From contig NZ_BPQE01000001.1 of the NCBI RefSeq assembly GCF_022179085.1, positions 1-64,000 on the forward strand: a DNA stretch of 64,000 bases. Reading direction: 5' to 3'. The number at the start of each line of letters is the position of its first letter. The first letter of the stretch is position 1. The position numbers and the translations under genes are program-made. Shown here one piece after another: positions 15,736 to 25,500 of this stretch. This DNA comes from Methylobacterium aerolatum. Lineage in GTDB: Bacteria; Pseudomonadota; Alphaproteobacteria; Rhizobiales; Beijerinckiaceae. The notes beneath the pieces are model-generated. The model did no database searches. It had not been told where the DNA came from and worked only from the letters and a program-made list of their open reading frames with translations.

Positions 15736-16146
15736 TCATCCGGAGACGCGTTCGGACAGGGCCTGGGCGTCCTGTCGAACCTGACGGGTGGTGCGGGTCG
15801 GCGCGAGGGTCGAGAGCGAGAGCACGCTCCGGGCCCACAGGGCCATGCCGACGGCGAGGACGACGAGGGTGCCGCCGACGATCAGGGCCGCGAGCCATTC
15901 CGAGCCGACCACGGTGGCGAGCCATTTCACGAAGGCGTCGATCAGCACCAGCAGCGCGACGACGGCGAAGACCGCCGCGCCGATCATGCAGGCGAGCCCG
16001 AGGACGAGTTGCCGGACGTTGCCCGCCATCTCCGCCCGGAACAGGGCGATCTCCTTGCGGGCGAGGTCGTTGGTCTCGCGCAGGGCGTCGCCGATCAGGC
16101 TCTGGATGCTGGAGGCCGCCTGGCGCGGATCGGAACCTTGGCTCAT
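15736..16146 (-). CDS. phage holin_X-like (putative actinobacterial holin-X) membrane protein
   Basis: A 136-residue protein with an N-terminal amphipathic helix (SIQSLIGDALRETNDLARKE, then ALFRAEMAGN) and two strongly hydrophobic segments (LVLGLACMIGAAVFAVVALL and LAALIVGGTLVVLAVGMALW). This is the layout of the Holin_X/phage_holin_3_6 family. Despite the name, these chromosomal genes are not next to phage lysis genes here. They usually accompany DUF3618 and YqjD-like genes, as in this run, and probably have an envelope role. It starts 3 bases after the stop of the upstream gene. Confidence 0.78.
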   Translation of the reverse strand: MSQGSDPRQAASSIQSLIGDALRETNDLARKEIALFRAEMAGNVRQLVLGLACMIGAAVFAVVALLVLIDAFVKWLATVVGSEWLAALIVGGTLVVLAVGMALWARSVLSLSTLAPTRTTRQVRQDAQALSERVSG

Positions 16147-16149
16147 GGT

Positions 16150-16674
16150 TCAGGCCCTGAAGCTGTCGCGGGGGTCGCCGACGGTGCCGTGCTCGTCCAC
16201 GGTGTTCGACGACTTGATAAAGCGGGCCGCGAGCAGCCCGACCATGAAGGTCCCGACCGCCACCGCCACGGGCGCCCGCCGGGCGAAGGACTCGGCCTCG
16301 CCGTAGAAGTCGGCGAGGCTGCGGCGTTCGATCGAGGTGCCGAGGGTCTCCAGCCCGTCCGCCGCGCTGTCGAAGAAGGCGCGCACATGCGGCTTGTCGG
16401 CCATGTCCCGGCCGGAGCCCCGGAGCGAGCGCGCGAGGTCCTGCACGGACTGGGCGGCCTCGCCCTTGCGCCGCTCCACGTAATCCTGGGCCTGCAGCCG
16501 GGCCGCGTCGAGGAGGCCGCGCCCCTGCTCCGCCGCGACCCCGGCGAGGTTCTCGACGTCGCCCTGGAGGCCGCGCCACTCGGCCTTCACCCGCTCGCCC
16601 TCGCGGCCGGTCTCGCCGGCGGTCTCTCCAGCCGCGCCCTGCGGCGAATCGTGCGGGAATTCGGGTCCGGCCAT
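16150..16674 (-). CDS. hypothetical stress-associated membrane protein, first gene of four-gene run
   Basis: A 174-residue protein I do not recognise by name. Seen: a charged N-terminal 30 residues, a long predicted helix that includes EQGRGLLDAARLQAQDYVER and LARSLRGSGRDMADKP, then a short hydrophobic segment APVAVAVGTFMVGLLAARFI near residue 140 and a polar tail. The shape (helix plus one membrane anchor at the end) is like the other proteins of the run and like nutrient-deprivation-induced proteins of rhizobia. The ATG at 16674 follows a GAGGAG site and is about 45 bases downstream of an EcfG-type -10 element, which makes general-stress induction likely. Confidence 0.65.
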   Translation of the reverse strand: MAGPEFPHDSPQGAAGETAGETGREGERVKAEWRGLQGDVENLAGVAAEQGRGLLDAARLQAQDYVERRKGEAAQSVQDLARSLRGSGRDMADKPHVRAFFDSAADGLETLGTSIERRSLADFYGEAESFARRAPVAVAVGTFMVGLLAARFIKSSNTVDEHGTVGDPRDSFRA

Positions 16675-16710
16675 CGTGACGATACTCCTCGTGCCGCGGG
16701 CTCCCGCGAC

Positions 16711-16731
16711 GGCTGAGTAACCGGCTCAGCC
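16711..16731. repeat. 7-base inverted repeat over the putative -10 element
   Basis: GGCTGAG at 16711-16717 and CTCAGCC at 16725-16731 with a 7-base spacer. The spacer contains the GTT of the putative EcfG promoter on the minus strand, so it could be an operator that blocks this promoter, or simply chance. Confidence 0.45.
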
Positions 16732-16743
16732 TGCGACAGTTCC
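16719..16743 (-). promoter_or_regulatory. putative sigma-EcfG (general stress) promoter
   Basis: On the minus strand, GGAAC (16743-16739), 17 bases, then GTT (16721-16719), i.e. GGAAC-N16-GGTT. The consensus known for alphaproteobacterial EcfG, including M. extorquens, is GGAAC-N16/17-CGTT, so one base of the -10 differs. It lies 45 bases upstream of the first start codon of the four-gene membrane-protein run, a sensible distance. Confidence 0.6.
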
Positions 16744-16773
16744 TCGCTTGTCGCGCGGAAAGCCGCCCCTTTC

Positions 16774-16800
16774 CATGCCACCGGGGGAGGGGGTGGCATG
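16774..16800. repeat. 9-base inverted repeat in the otsA upstream region
   Basis: CATGCCACC at 16774-16782 and GGTGGCATG at 16792-16800, perfect, with a purine-only 9-base loop. It lies in the divergent region between the stress-protein run and otsA. It could be an operator or a hairpin; no T-run follows. The rest of 16801-16961 shows no clear promoter boxes. Confidence 0.5.
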
Positions 16801-16961
16801 AGCGATGCTCCTGGGTGCGGTGCCTCGCCCATGCTTGACCTGCACCGAGCTTCGCGCTTGGGTTGACGGCGTTAAGGATCGCGCCTCAGTCCTGCGCGTT
16901 CTACACACGGTATCTGTGCGTCGGCGCGGGCTTTTCGCGCCAGGAACGGGAGCCCACCCGC

Positions 16962-18383
16962 GTGGCACGCCTTGTGATCGTATCGAACCGCGTGGCGGTC
17001 CCGGAGGAGGGCGGCAAGGCCGTCGCGGCGGGCGGTCTGGCGGTGGCGGTCAAGGAGGCGTTCAGCGCCTACGAGGGTCTGTGGTTCGGCTGGAGCGGGC
17101 GGATCACCGAGGAGCCCTCCGAGGAGCCGACGCTCATCGACCGGGGCCGGGTGCAGTACGCCGTCGTCGATCTCTCCCCCCGGGACCACGCGGAATACTA
17201 TGCCGGCTTCGCGAACCGCGCCCTCTGGCCGATCATGCATTACCGGCTTGGTCTGGGCGCCTTCTCGCGCTCGGACTATTCCGGCTACAGCCGGGTGAAC
17301 CGCACCTTCGCGCGGGCGCTCGCCAAGCTCGTGGAGCCCGAGGACATCATCTGGGTCCACGACTACCACCTGCTGCCGCTGGCCGCCGAGCTGCGCGGCC
17401 TCGGCCTCGACAACCCGATCGGCTACTTCCACCACATCCCGTGGCCGGCGGCAGACGTGTTCAACTCCCTGCCCGCGAGCGGCGAGTTGCTGCGCGCCAT
17501 CGTCGATTACGACCTGATCGGCCTGCAGACCGACCCGGACGTGCAGAACCTGCAGCGCAACCTCATCGACTCGCTCCGGGCCATTCCCCTGGGCGGCGGC
17601 TCCCTGATGGTCGACGGGCGGCGCACCCGGATCAAGAGCTTCCCCATCGGCATCGACGTGGCGGGCTTCCAGGAGGCGGCCGACAAGGCCTCCACCAACA
17701 AGGTGGTGCGCGAGACCATGGCGGGCCTGCGCACCCGCAAGCTGCTGATCGGCGTGGACCGGCTCGACTATTCCAAGGGCGTGCCCGAGCGGATGGAGGC
17801 GGTGGAGAGCTTCTTCGCCTCCAATCCCGACCAGCGCGGCAACGTCACCTACATCCAGATCACCCCGAAATCCCGCAGCGAGGTACCGGAATACGAGCAA
17901 CTCGCCCGCGAGGTGAACGAGAAGGTGGGCGAGATCAACGGCTCGCTGGGCGATCCGGCCTGGACGCCGATCCAGTACATCACCAAGGCGTATCCCCGCC
18001 CCGTCCTCGCGGGTCTCTACCGCACGGCCCGGGTCGGCCTCGTCACGCCGATGCGCGACGGGATGAACCTCGTGGCCAAGGAGTACGTCGTTGCGCAGGG
18101 GGAGGACGACCCCGGCGTGCTGGTGCTCTCGAAGTTCGCGGGCGCGGCGCGGCAACTGCCCGAGGCCCTGCTGGTGAACCCCTACGACCGCTTCGAGGTG
18201 GCCGAGGCGATCCGCATGGCGCTCTACATGCCCAAGGCCGAGCGCGTGGCCCGCTGGCGCCCCATGGCCGAGCGCATGGCCCGCGAGGACGTGGATTGGT
18301 GGGCGCGCAACTTCCTGGCGGAGCTCGAAGCCTTCCGCACCACGGAGCGCGAACCTCCGACCACCGCGGCGGCGGCAGAATAG
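16962..18383 (+). CDS. otsA: alpha,alpha-trehalose-phosphate synthase (OtsA)
   Basis: A 473-residue GT20 enzyme making trehalose 6-phosphate from UDP-glucose and glucose 6-phosphate. Seen: N-terminal [13 protein letters not shown] with [58 protein letters not shown], the donor-site [20 protein letters not shown], and C-terminal [20 protein letters not shown]. The GTG at 16962 is used because [10 protein letters not shown] is the family's normal start; a TTG at 16863 would add 33 unlike residues. The phosphatase OtsB that normally completes this route is not in the window. It is 25 bases from glgX, and the gene run continues through the glucan genes. Confidence 0.93.
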   Translation: MARLVIVSNRVAVPEEGGKAVAAGGLAVAVKEAFSAYEGLWFGWSGRITEEPSEEPTLIDRGRVQYAVVDLSPRDHAEYYAGFANRALWPIMHYRLGLGAFSRSDYSGYSRVNRTFARALAKLVEPEDIIWVHDYHLLPLAAELRGLGLDNPIGYFHHIPWPAADVFNSLPASGELLRAIVDYDLIGLQTDPDVQNLQRNLIDSLRAIPLGGGSLMVDGRRTRIKSFPIGIDVAGFQEAADKASTNKVVRETMAGLRTRKLLIGVDRLDYSKGVPERMEAVESFFASNPDQRGNVTYIQITPKSRSEVPEYEQLAREVNEKVGEINGSLGDPAWTPIQYITKAYPRPVLAGLYRTARVGLVTPMRDGMNLVAKEYVVAQGEDDPGVLVLSKFAGAARQLPEALLVNPYDRFEVAEAIRMALYMPKAERVARWRPMAERMAREDVDWWARNFLAELEAFRTTEREPPTTAAAAE

Positions 18384-18408
18384 CCATCCCCCAGACCGGA
18401 CCTCTCCC

Positions 18409-20520
18409 ATGATCGCCGTCGATGACGGGGTGCCGGCCCCCCTCGGCGCCCATTTCGACGGGCGCGGGGTCAACTTCGCCCTGTTCTCCGAACACGCGAC
18501 CGCGGTGGACCTGTGCCTGTTCGAGCCGGGCGAGCGGCACGAGACCCGCACCGTCCGCCTGCCCTGCCGCACGGACGACGTCTGGCACGGCTACCTCCGG
18601 GGCGTGCTGCCGGGCCAGCTCTACGGCTACCGGGTCCACGGCCCCTGGGACCCGGCCCGGGGCCACCGCTTCAACGCCTCGAAGCTCGTCCTCGACCCCT
18701 ATGCGCGGGAGATCCGGGGCCGGATCCGCTGGCACGACGCCCTCTACAGCCACCGCCGGAGCCTGACCCGGCCGGACCGGATCGACCGCCGCGACAGCGC
18801 CGTCTACGTGCCGCGCGGTGTCGTCACCGCCCCCGACGTGCCCGACCTCGCCCTCACCCCGGTGCGCCGCCCCCTCGCCGAGACGGTGATCTACGAGGCG
18901 CACGTCAAGGCGCTAACCCGGACCCATCCCGACATCCCCGAGCAGGAGCGGGGCACCTACGGCGCAATGGCCCATCCGGCGATCATCGAGCATCTCGTGA
19001 AGCTCGGCGTCACCGCCCTGGAACTGCTGCCGATCCAGACCTTCGCGGACGACCGGTTCCTGACGGACAAGGGCCTCGTGAACTTCTGGGGCTACCAGCC
19101 CTACAACTACTTCGCCCCCGATCCCCGCTACCTGGGGGAGGGCGGGATCGGCAGCCTGAAGGCGGCGATCCGCGAACTCAACGCCGCCGGCATCGAGACC
19201 TGGCTCGACGTGGTCTATAACCACACCGCCGAGGGCGACCTCACCGGCCCGACCCTGAGCTTCCGCGGGATCGACAACGCGAGCTACTACAAGGCCGACC
19301 CCGCCGACCCGGGCAAGGCGCTCGACTGCACCGGCTGCGGCAACACCCTCGACGTCAGCCATCCCCGCGTGATGCAGATGGCGCTCGATTCCCTGCGCCA
19401 CTGGGTCTCCGCCTACGGCATCGCCGGCTTCCGCTTCGACCTCGCCTCCAGCCTCGGCCGCTCGCCCGTGGACTTCACCCCCCGCGCCGCCTTCTTCCAG
19501 GCGGTGGCGCAGGATCCCGTGCTCGCCCGGGTGAAGATGGTGGCCGAGCCGTGGGACATCGGCATGGGCGGCTACCAGCTCGGCGGCTACCCGCGGGGCT
19601 GGAGCGAGTGGAACGACCGCTTTCGCGATGCCACACGCGGCTTCTGGCGGGGTGATTCCGGCACGCTCGCCAAGCTCACCCAGGGTCTCACCGGCTCGCG
19701 CGAGACCTTCGCCGCCTCCGGCCGCTCGCCGCTGGCCAGCATCAACTTCATCGCCAGCCACGACGGCTTCACCCTGGCCGACGTGGTCTCCTACGAGGAG
19801 AAGCACAACCACGCCAACGGCGAGGACAACCGCGACGGCCACGGCCACAACGTCAGCCGCAACTACGGCGTCGAGGGCGACACCGACGACCCCGCGGTGC
19901 TGGCGCTCCGCGCCCGCCAGAAGCGCAACATGCTGGCGACGGTCCTCCTCGCGCAGGGCGTGCCGATGCTGCTCATGGGCGACGAGCGCTCGCGCTCGCA
20001 GGGCGGCAACAACAACGCCTACGCCCAGGACAACCCGACGAGCTGGATGGACTGGACGAGCGACCCCGATCCGAGCCTGACGGACTTCGTCGCCCGCCTC
20101 GTCGCCTTCCGCCGGGCGCAGCCGGCGCTGCGCCGCCGGGCCTTCTTCACGGGTGAACTGATCGACCCCGAGGAGCCCCTGCGCGACGTCCACTGGCTGA
20201 GCGCGGACGGCTGCGAGATGACGGGCGCCCAGTGGGGCGACGACGGGCTGCGGGTCTTCGGCATGCAGATCGGCAACGACCGGACCGAGGCCGACCGGCT
20301 GTTGATCCTGTTCAATGCCGGGGAGGAGGCCATCCCCTTCCGCCTCGCCCCGATCGTCGGCGGCCCCTGGCTCCCGGCCCTCGACACCACGAGGCCCACC
20401 GGCGCCCCGCCCCCGGACGCGCCCGCCATCCCGGCCGTGGGCACCGTCTCCCTGCCGGGACGCTCGGTGCAGGTGCTCACCGCCTCGGGGGCCTTCGTTG
20501 GGCCGGCGGGCGTGTCGTAA
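18409..20520 (+). CDS. glgX: glycogen debranching enzyme (GlgX, isoamylase type)
   Basis: A 703-residue GH13 enzyme that cleaves alpha-1,6 branches from phosphorylase-trimmed glycogen. Domains: N-terminal CBM48-like sheet (about 1-130), then the barrel and C-terminal sheet. Catalytic residues are seen as Asp344 (GFRFDLASS), Glu380 (VAEPWDIGMGGYQLGGYP) and Asp452 (FIASHDGFTLADVVSYEEKH). The region GDERSRSQGGNNNAYAQDN differs slightly from the usual GDE-x-GRTQGGNNNAYCQDN; the effect is unknown. It follows otsA by 25 bases. Length and motifs fit GlgX/TreX, and in trehalose clusters such enzymes often feed TreY/TreZ. Confidence 0.93.
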   Translation: MIAVDDGVPAPLGAHFDGRGVNFALFSEHATAVDLCLFEPGERHETRTVRLPCRTDDVWHGYLRGVLPGQLYGYRVHGPWDPARGHRFNASKLVLDPYAREIRGRIRWHDALYSHRRSLTRPDRIDRRDSAVYVPRGVVTAPDVPDLALTPVRRPLAETVIYEAHVKALTRTHPDIPEQERGTYGAMAHPAIIEHLVKLGVTALELLPIQTFADDRFLTDKGLVNFWGYQPYNYFAPDPRYLGEGGIGSLKAAIRELNAAGIETWLDVVYNHTAEGDLTGPTLSFRGIDNASYYKADPADPGKALDCTGCGNTLDVSHPRVMQMALDSLRHWVSAYGIAGFRFDLASSLGRSPVDFTPRAAFFQAVAQDPVLARVKMVAEPWDIGMGGYQLGGYPRGWSEWNDRFRDATRGFWRGDSGTLAKLTQGLTGSRETFAASGRSPLASINFIASHDGFTLADVVSYEEKHNHANGEDNRDGHGHNVSRNYGVEGDTDDPAVLALRARQKRNMLATVLLAQGVPMLLMGDERSRSQGGNNNAYAQDNPTSWMDWTSDPDPSLTDFVARLVAFRRAQPALRRRAFFTGELIDPEEPLRDVHWLSADGCEMTGAQWGDDGLRVFGMQIGNDRTEADRLLILFNAGEEAIPFRLAPIVGGPWLPALDTTRPTGAPPPDAPAIPAVGTVSLPGRSVQVLTASGAFVGPAGVS

Positions 20521-20705
20521 GCCGCTCCGCCCTCTCGGACGACGCTCCCCTCGTCTCAGCCATGCGTCCGGCGGCATCCCCTTCTCCGTCTCGCGCGCTA
20601 CGTGTGGCACGCGGGAACCGGATTATCTCCGGCGCCTTCTCCACCATGGCACGCAGCGGCCCCGCTTCGTGGCGGTTTCCGTGAGCAAGGAAGGATGGCG
20701 GCCTG
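20521..20705. other. 185-base spacer glgX-treZ
   Basis: No gene seen. There is a GGAAC near 20616 but no CGTT at EcfG spacing, so I do not call a promoter. A clear AAGGAAGGA ribosome binding site precedes treZ. A separate transcript start for treZ is possible but not shown. Confidence 0.4.
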
Positions 20706-22511
20706 ATGCGGCATGCCCACAGCATGGATTTCGGGGCCGAGATCGTCGGCGGCGGGGTGCGGTTCGCCCTCTGGGCGCCGACCGCGCAGAGCGTGACCCT
20801 GGTGGTCGACGGCACCGACCATCCCTTGCCCGAATCCGGCGGCGGCTGGCGGCGCACCGCCCTGCCGGGCATCAAGCCCGGCGCCCGCTACGGCTTCCGC
20901 ATCGACGGCGACCTCGTGGTGCCCGATCCCGCCTCCCGCTTCCAGCCGGACGACGTCTCGGGCCTGTCCGAGGTGATCGACGGCCATGCCTTCGCGTGGT
21001 CCGACGAGGGCTGGCAGGGCCGCCCCTTCGAGGAGGCGGTGATCTACGAGTGCCACGTCGGCACCGCGACGCCGGAGGGCACCTATGCCGGCCTCGAACA
21101 ACGCTTGCCCGACCTGAAGGCGCTCGGCGTCACCGCCATCGAATTGCTGCCGCTCGCCGACTTCAAGGGCAGCCGGAACTGGGGCTACGACGGCGTCCTG
21201 CCCTTCGCGCCCGACGGCGCCTACGGGCGGCCCGACGACCTCAAGCGCCTCATCGACACGGCCCACGGCCTCGGCCTGATGGTCTATCTCGATGCGGTCT
21301 ACAACCACTTCGGCCCGGCGGGGAATTACCTCCACGCCTACGCCAAGACCTTCTTCACCGAGCGCCACCAGACGCCCTGGGGCGCCGGCATCAACTTCGA
21401 CGGCAAGGACAGCGGCGCGACCGTGCGCCAGTACTTCATCCAGAACGCCCTCTATTGGCTGGAGGAATACCGGTTCGACGGCCTGCGCTTCGACGCCGTG
21501 CATGCCATCCTGGACGATTCGGGCAAGCACTTCCTGGCCGAACTCGCGGAGACCGTCCGCAAGTCGTTTCCCGGGCGAAGCATCCACTTGATGCTGGAGA
21601 ACGAGAAGAACGAGGCCCGCTGGCTGGGGCGTGACGCGGGCGGGCGCCCGCGGTTGCACGACGCCCAGTGGGCGGACGACCTCCACCATTGCTGGCACGT
21701 CCTGCTCACGGGCGAGGATGCCGGCTATTATGAAAGCTTTGCCGACAAACCGGTGGAGCGCCTCGCGCGCTGCCTTTCGGAGGGCTTCGCCTACCAGGGC
21801 GAGCCCTTCCCGACTCTCGACAACCACCCCCGCGGCGAGCCCTCCAGCCACCTGCCGCCATCCGCGTTCGTCACCTTCCTCCAGAATCACGATCAGGTCG
21901 GCAACCGGGCGCTCGGCGAACGGCTGAGCCACCTCGCGGACCCGGCCAAGCTGGCGCTGGCGCGGGCGGGTTTCCTGCTGGCCCCGCAGATCCCGATGCT
22001 GTGGATGGGGGAGGAATGGTCGGCCTCGACGCCGTTCCTGTTCTTCGTGGATTTCGCCCCCGATGAGGACCTGAATAAGGCCGTCCGGGACGGCCGCCGC
22101 AAGGAGTTCAAGAGCTTCGCCGCCTTCGCCGACGACACCTCCAAGATCCCCGACCCCACCGAGGAGGAGACCTTCCTCGCCTCGAAGCTCGACTGGTCGG
22201 AGCGGGAGCGCTCGCCCCACAGGGAGGTGCTCGCCGACACGACCCACCTCCTGGCACTCCGCCGGGACGTGGTGGTGCCGCTGGCGAAATCCGGTATCGC
22301 GGGGGCGAGCGCCCACCTGCCGCGGCCGGACGTGGTCGATTGCACCTGGACCTTCGACGCGGGCACCCTGCGCTTCGTCGCGAATGTCGGCTCGGAGCCC
22401 TTCGCGGTGGAGGCGGGCGGCGCGCGCCTCGTGTGGACGAATGCCCCCGACGGTACGGGAACAAGCCTGCCCCCCTGGACCGGCGTGGTCCTGACGGAGT
22501 CCCGTTCGTGA
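20706..22511 (+). CDS. treZ: malto-oligosyltrehalose trehalohydrolase (TreZ)
   Basis: A 601-residue GH13 enzyme that cuts trehalose from the maltooligosyltrehalose made by TreY. Seen: N-terminal CBM48-type FGAEIVGGGVRFALWAPTAQ, the barrel start EEAVIYECHVGTATPEGTYA, catalytic Asp263 (GLRFDAVHAI), Glu298 (LMLENEKNEARWL) and Asp396 (FLQNHDQVGNRALGERL), and the TreZ-specific IPMLWMGEEWSASTPFLFF. Its stop codon TGA overlaps the GTG start of the malQ-treY fusion, giving translational coupling of the two enzymes that act in sequence. Confidence 0.95.
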   Translation: MRHAHSMDFGAEIVGGGVRFALWAPTAQSVTLVVDGTDHPLPESGGGWRRTALPGIKPGARYGFRIDGDLVVPDPASRFQPDDVSGLSEVIDGHAFAWSDEGWQGRPFEEAVIYECHVGTATPEGTYAGLEQRLPDLKALGVTAIELLPLADFKGSRNWGYDGVLPFAPDGAYGRPDDLKRLIDTAHGLGLMVYLDAVYNHFGPAGNYLHAYAKTFFTERHQTPWGAGINFDGKDSGATVRQYFIQNALYWLEEYRFDGLRFDAVHAILDDSGKHFLAELAETVRKSFPGRSIHLMLENEKNEARWLGRDAGGRPRLHDAQWADDLHHCWHVLLTGEDAGYYESFADKPVERLARCLSEGFAYQGEPFPTLDNHPRGEPSSHLPPSAFVTFLQNHDQVGNRALGERLSHLADPAKLALARAGFLLAPQIPMLWMGEEWSASTPFLFFVDFAPDEDLNKAVRDGRRKEFKSFAAFADDTSKIPDPTEEETFLASKLDWSERERSPHREVLADTTHLLALRRDVVVPLAKSGIAGASAHLPRPDVVDCTWTFDAGTLRFVANVGSEPFAVEAGGARLVWTNAPDGTGTSLPPWTGVVLTESRS

Positions 22512-25500
22512 ATCGCATCAGGGAAGAGCTCGCCGACCTCGTCGGCGTCGCCGCCGGCTACACGGACGCCTTCGGCCAACCGGTCGAGACGCCGCTGGAG
22601 GCCCGCGTCGGGCTGCTCGCCGCCCTCGGCTTTCCCGTGGCGGACGAGGCGGAACTCGCCGAGAGCCTGGAGACCGTCCGGCGGCTGCGCGAGAACCTCG
22701 TGCCGTCGCTGCTGCCGGTGGAGGCCCGCCGGGCCACCCGCGTGCCGCTGCGCGTGCCGGGCGGGGCGAAGACCCTGGTCTGGCGCCTCGTGGACGAGCG
22801 CGGCGCCGCCCGCGAGGGACGGGCGCCGATCACCGCCTCGGATCCCGCCTTCGAATTGCCGCCGCTGACGCCGGGCTACCACCGGCTCACCGTCGCCGTG
22901 GGCGAGGCCCGCGCGGAGTCCTTCGTCATCGCCGCGCCCCAGCGCTGCTGGCGTCCGAAGGCCTATGCGGAGGAGGGCGCCTCCGATTGGGGCTTGGCCG
23001 CCCAGCTCTACGGCCTGCGCTCGGCGGGCAACATCGGCATCGGCACCTATGCGGATGCGGGGGAGGCGGCCCGCGAGGCGGCCCTGCGCGGCGCGGCCTT
23101 CCTGGGCTTGAGCCCCGTCCACGCCCTGTTCGGCTCCGACCGGACCAAGATCTCCCCCTACTCGCCCTCCTCGCGGCTCTTCCTCGAAACCCTGTTCATC
23201 GCGCCCCGCGACCTGCCGGGCTTGGCGGGCTCGAAGGCGGAAACGCTCATGGAGCGATCCGCGCCGTCCATCGCGAGCTTGCGCGAGGCGGCACTGGTGG
23301 ACCATGCCGGCGTGGCCGCCGTGCTCGATCCGATCCTGCGGGCGCTCTGGGCGGAATCGCCGGCCCGCGCCGGCACCGACGACGCCTTCGTCCGCTTCCG
23401 GGAGGAGGGCGGCGAGGACCTTCAGTCCCACGCCGTCTTCGAGGCCCTGTCCGCCCATTTCAAGGGGCGGGGCGCCCACTGGCTCGGGGACTGGCCGGAG
23501 GACTTCCGTCGCGCGGGCACGGATTCCGTGCGTGCCTTCGCCGCCGACCACGCCGAGGAGGTGAGCTTCTTCGCGTGGCTGCAATACCTCGCGGACCGCC
23601 AGCTCGCCGCCGCGTCTCAGGCCGCGCAGGAGGCCGGAATGCGGCTCGGCCTCTACCGCGACCTCGCGGTGGGCGCCGACCGGGGCGGATCGGAGATCTG
23701 GTCCCATCCCGAGCGATTCGCCGACCGGGTCTCCATCGGCGCGCCGCCGGACCTTCTGGCGCCGAAGGGCCAGAACTGGGGCCTGCCCGCCTTCGACCCG
23801 CTGGAGATGGAGCGCGACGGGCTCGCGGCCTTCCGCGCCCTGGTGCGGGCCAACATGCGCCATGCGGGCGCGATCCGCATCGACCACGCCTTCCAGCTCG
23901 CCCGCCTGTTCCTGATCCCGCTCGGCGAGGGAGCCCATGCCGGCGCCTACGTCGCCATGCCGTTCGAGCCGATGCTGGCGGTGCTGCGGCTGGAGAGCCA
24001 CCGCAACAAGTGCCTCGTCATCGCGGAAGACCTCGGCACCGCGCCCGAGGGCTTCTCCGACGCGCTGATGAAGGCGGGCGTGCTGAGCTACCGCATCCTC
24101 GCCTTCGAGCGCGAGGGCGACGGCCGGTTCAAGGCGCCCGACGCCTACCCCCGCGACGCGCTGACCGCCATCACCACCCACGACCTGCCGACCTTCGTCG
24201 GCTGGTGGCGGAGCGTCGATTCCGACACCCGCCAGTCGCTGGGGCTGTACGATCAGGAACGGGCCGAGGCCGAGCGCGGCGAGCGTGTGGTGGAGCGCCG
24301 CCGCCTCGCGGAGGCGCTCGCCGCGCAGCAGCTCCTGCCCGATGCCGAGCCCCCCGAGGCGGCGCCCTTCGAGGCCGCCGCCCGCTACCTCGCCCGCGCG
24401 CCCTCCGTGCTGACGGCCGTGCAGTACGAGGATGTCGTCTCCGAACTCGCCCAGGCCAACGTGCCGGGCTCGACGGAGGGCTACCCGAACTGGCGGCGCA
24501 AGCTCGACCGCGACCTGTCCGAGATCGCCGCCCCCGGCGGGCCGCTCGCCAAGCTCGCCGCCGCCCTCTCGGCGGAGGGCCGTGGCGCCCGCTCGGCCTC
24601 GCGGCTCGCTGACGCCCCGCCCCGGGCGACCTACCGGCTGCAGTTCCACAAGGACTTCACCTTCGCGGACGCGGAGCGGATCGTCCCGTATCTCGCCAAG
24701 CTCGGCATCAGCCACGTCTACGCCTCGCCGATCCAGAAGGCCCGGCCCGGCTCGACCCACGGCTACGACATCGTGGACCACGGGCAGCTCAACCCGGAAC
24801 TCGGCGGCGAGGAGGCGTTCATCCGCCTCGCCGACACGTTGCACGGCCACGGGCTGAAGCTTCTCCTCGACATTGTGCCCAACCACATGGGCGTCGGCGG
24901 CGCCGACAACCCGTGGTGGCTTTCGGTGCTGGAATGGGGCGCCCTCTCGCCCTTCGCCCACGCCTTCGACATCGACTGGCAGCGCCTCGGCGCGGGCCGG
25001 AACCTCGTGATCCCCTTCCTCGGCGAGCGCTACGGCGAGGCGCTGGAGAACGGCCTCCTCACACTCAAGTTCGACCCGGAGGCGGGCGCCTTCAGCGTCT
25101 GGCACTACGAGCACCAGTTCCCGGTGCGGCCCTTCACCTACCCGACGATCCTGAGCCGGGTCCTCGCCGCCCTGGGCGCCGTCGACGACGACACCACGGC
25201 GGAGCTGCTCGCCATCTCGGAGCGGCTGCGGGCGATGTCGCTCGACACCGACGAGACCCGGCGCCGGGACTTCCCCGAGGAGGCCGAGGACCTGAAGCGG
25301 CGGCTGTCCGCCCTCTACGCCGTGTCCCCCCCGATCCAGCAGGCGACGGAGCGGACGCTCGCCCTGCTCAACGGGTTCAAGGGGCGGCCGGACAGCTTCG
25401 GCACCCTGCACCGGCTGCTGGAATCCCAGGCCTACCGCCTCGCCCACTGGCGGGTCGCCTCCAGCGACATCAACTACCGCCGCTTCTTCGACGTGAACTC

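Noticed and set aside
15736-16146. Prophage remnant suggested by the holin-like gene
   Set aside because: No endolysin, integrase, terminase or att-like repeats nearby; the holin_X family is commonly chromosomal, next to DUF3618 genes.
16940-16960. GGAAC just before otsA as a general-stress -35
   Set aside because: It lies inside the ribosome-binding region, 17 bases before the GTG, and no CGTT follows at EcfG spacing, so it is not a promoter for otsA.
20581-20700. Possible EcfG promoter before treZ (GGAAC near 20616)
   Set aside because: No CGTT-like -10 at the right distance.
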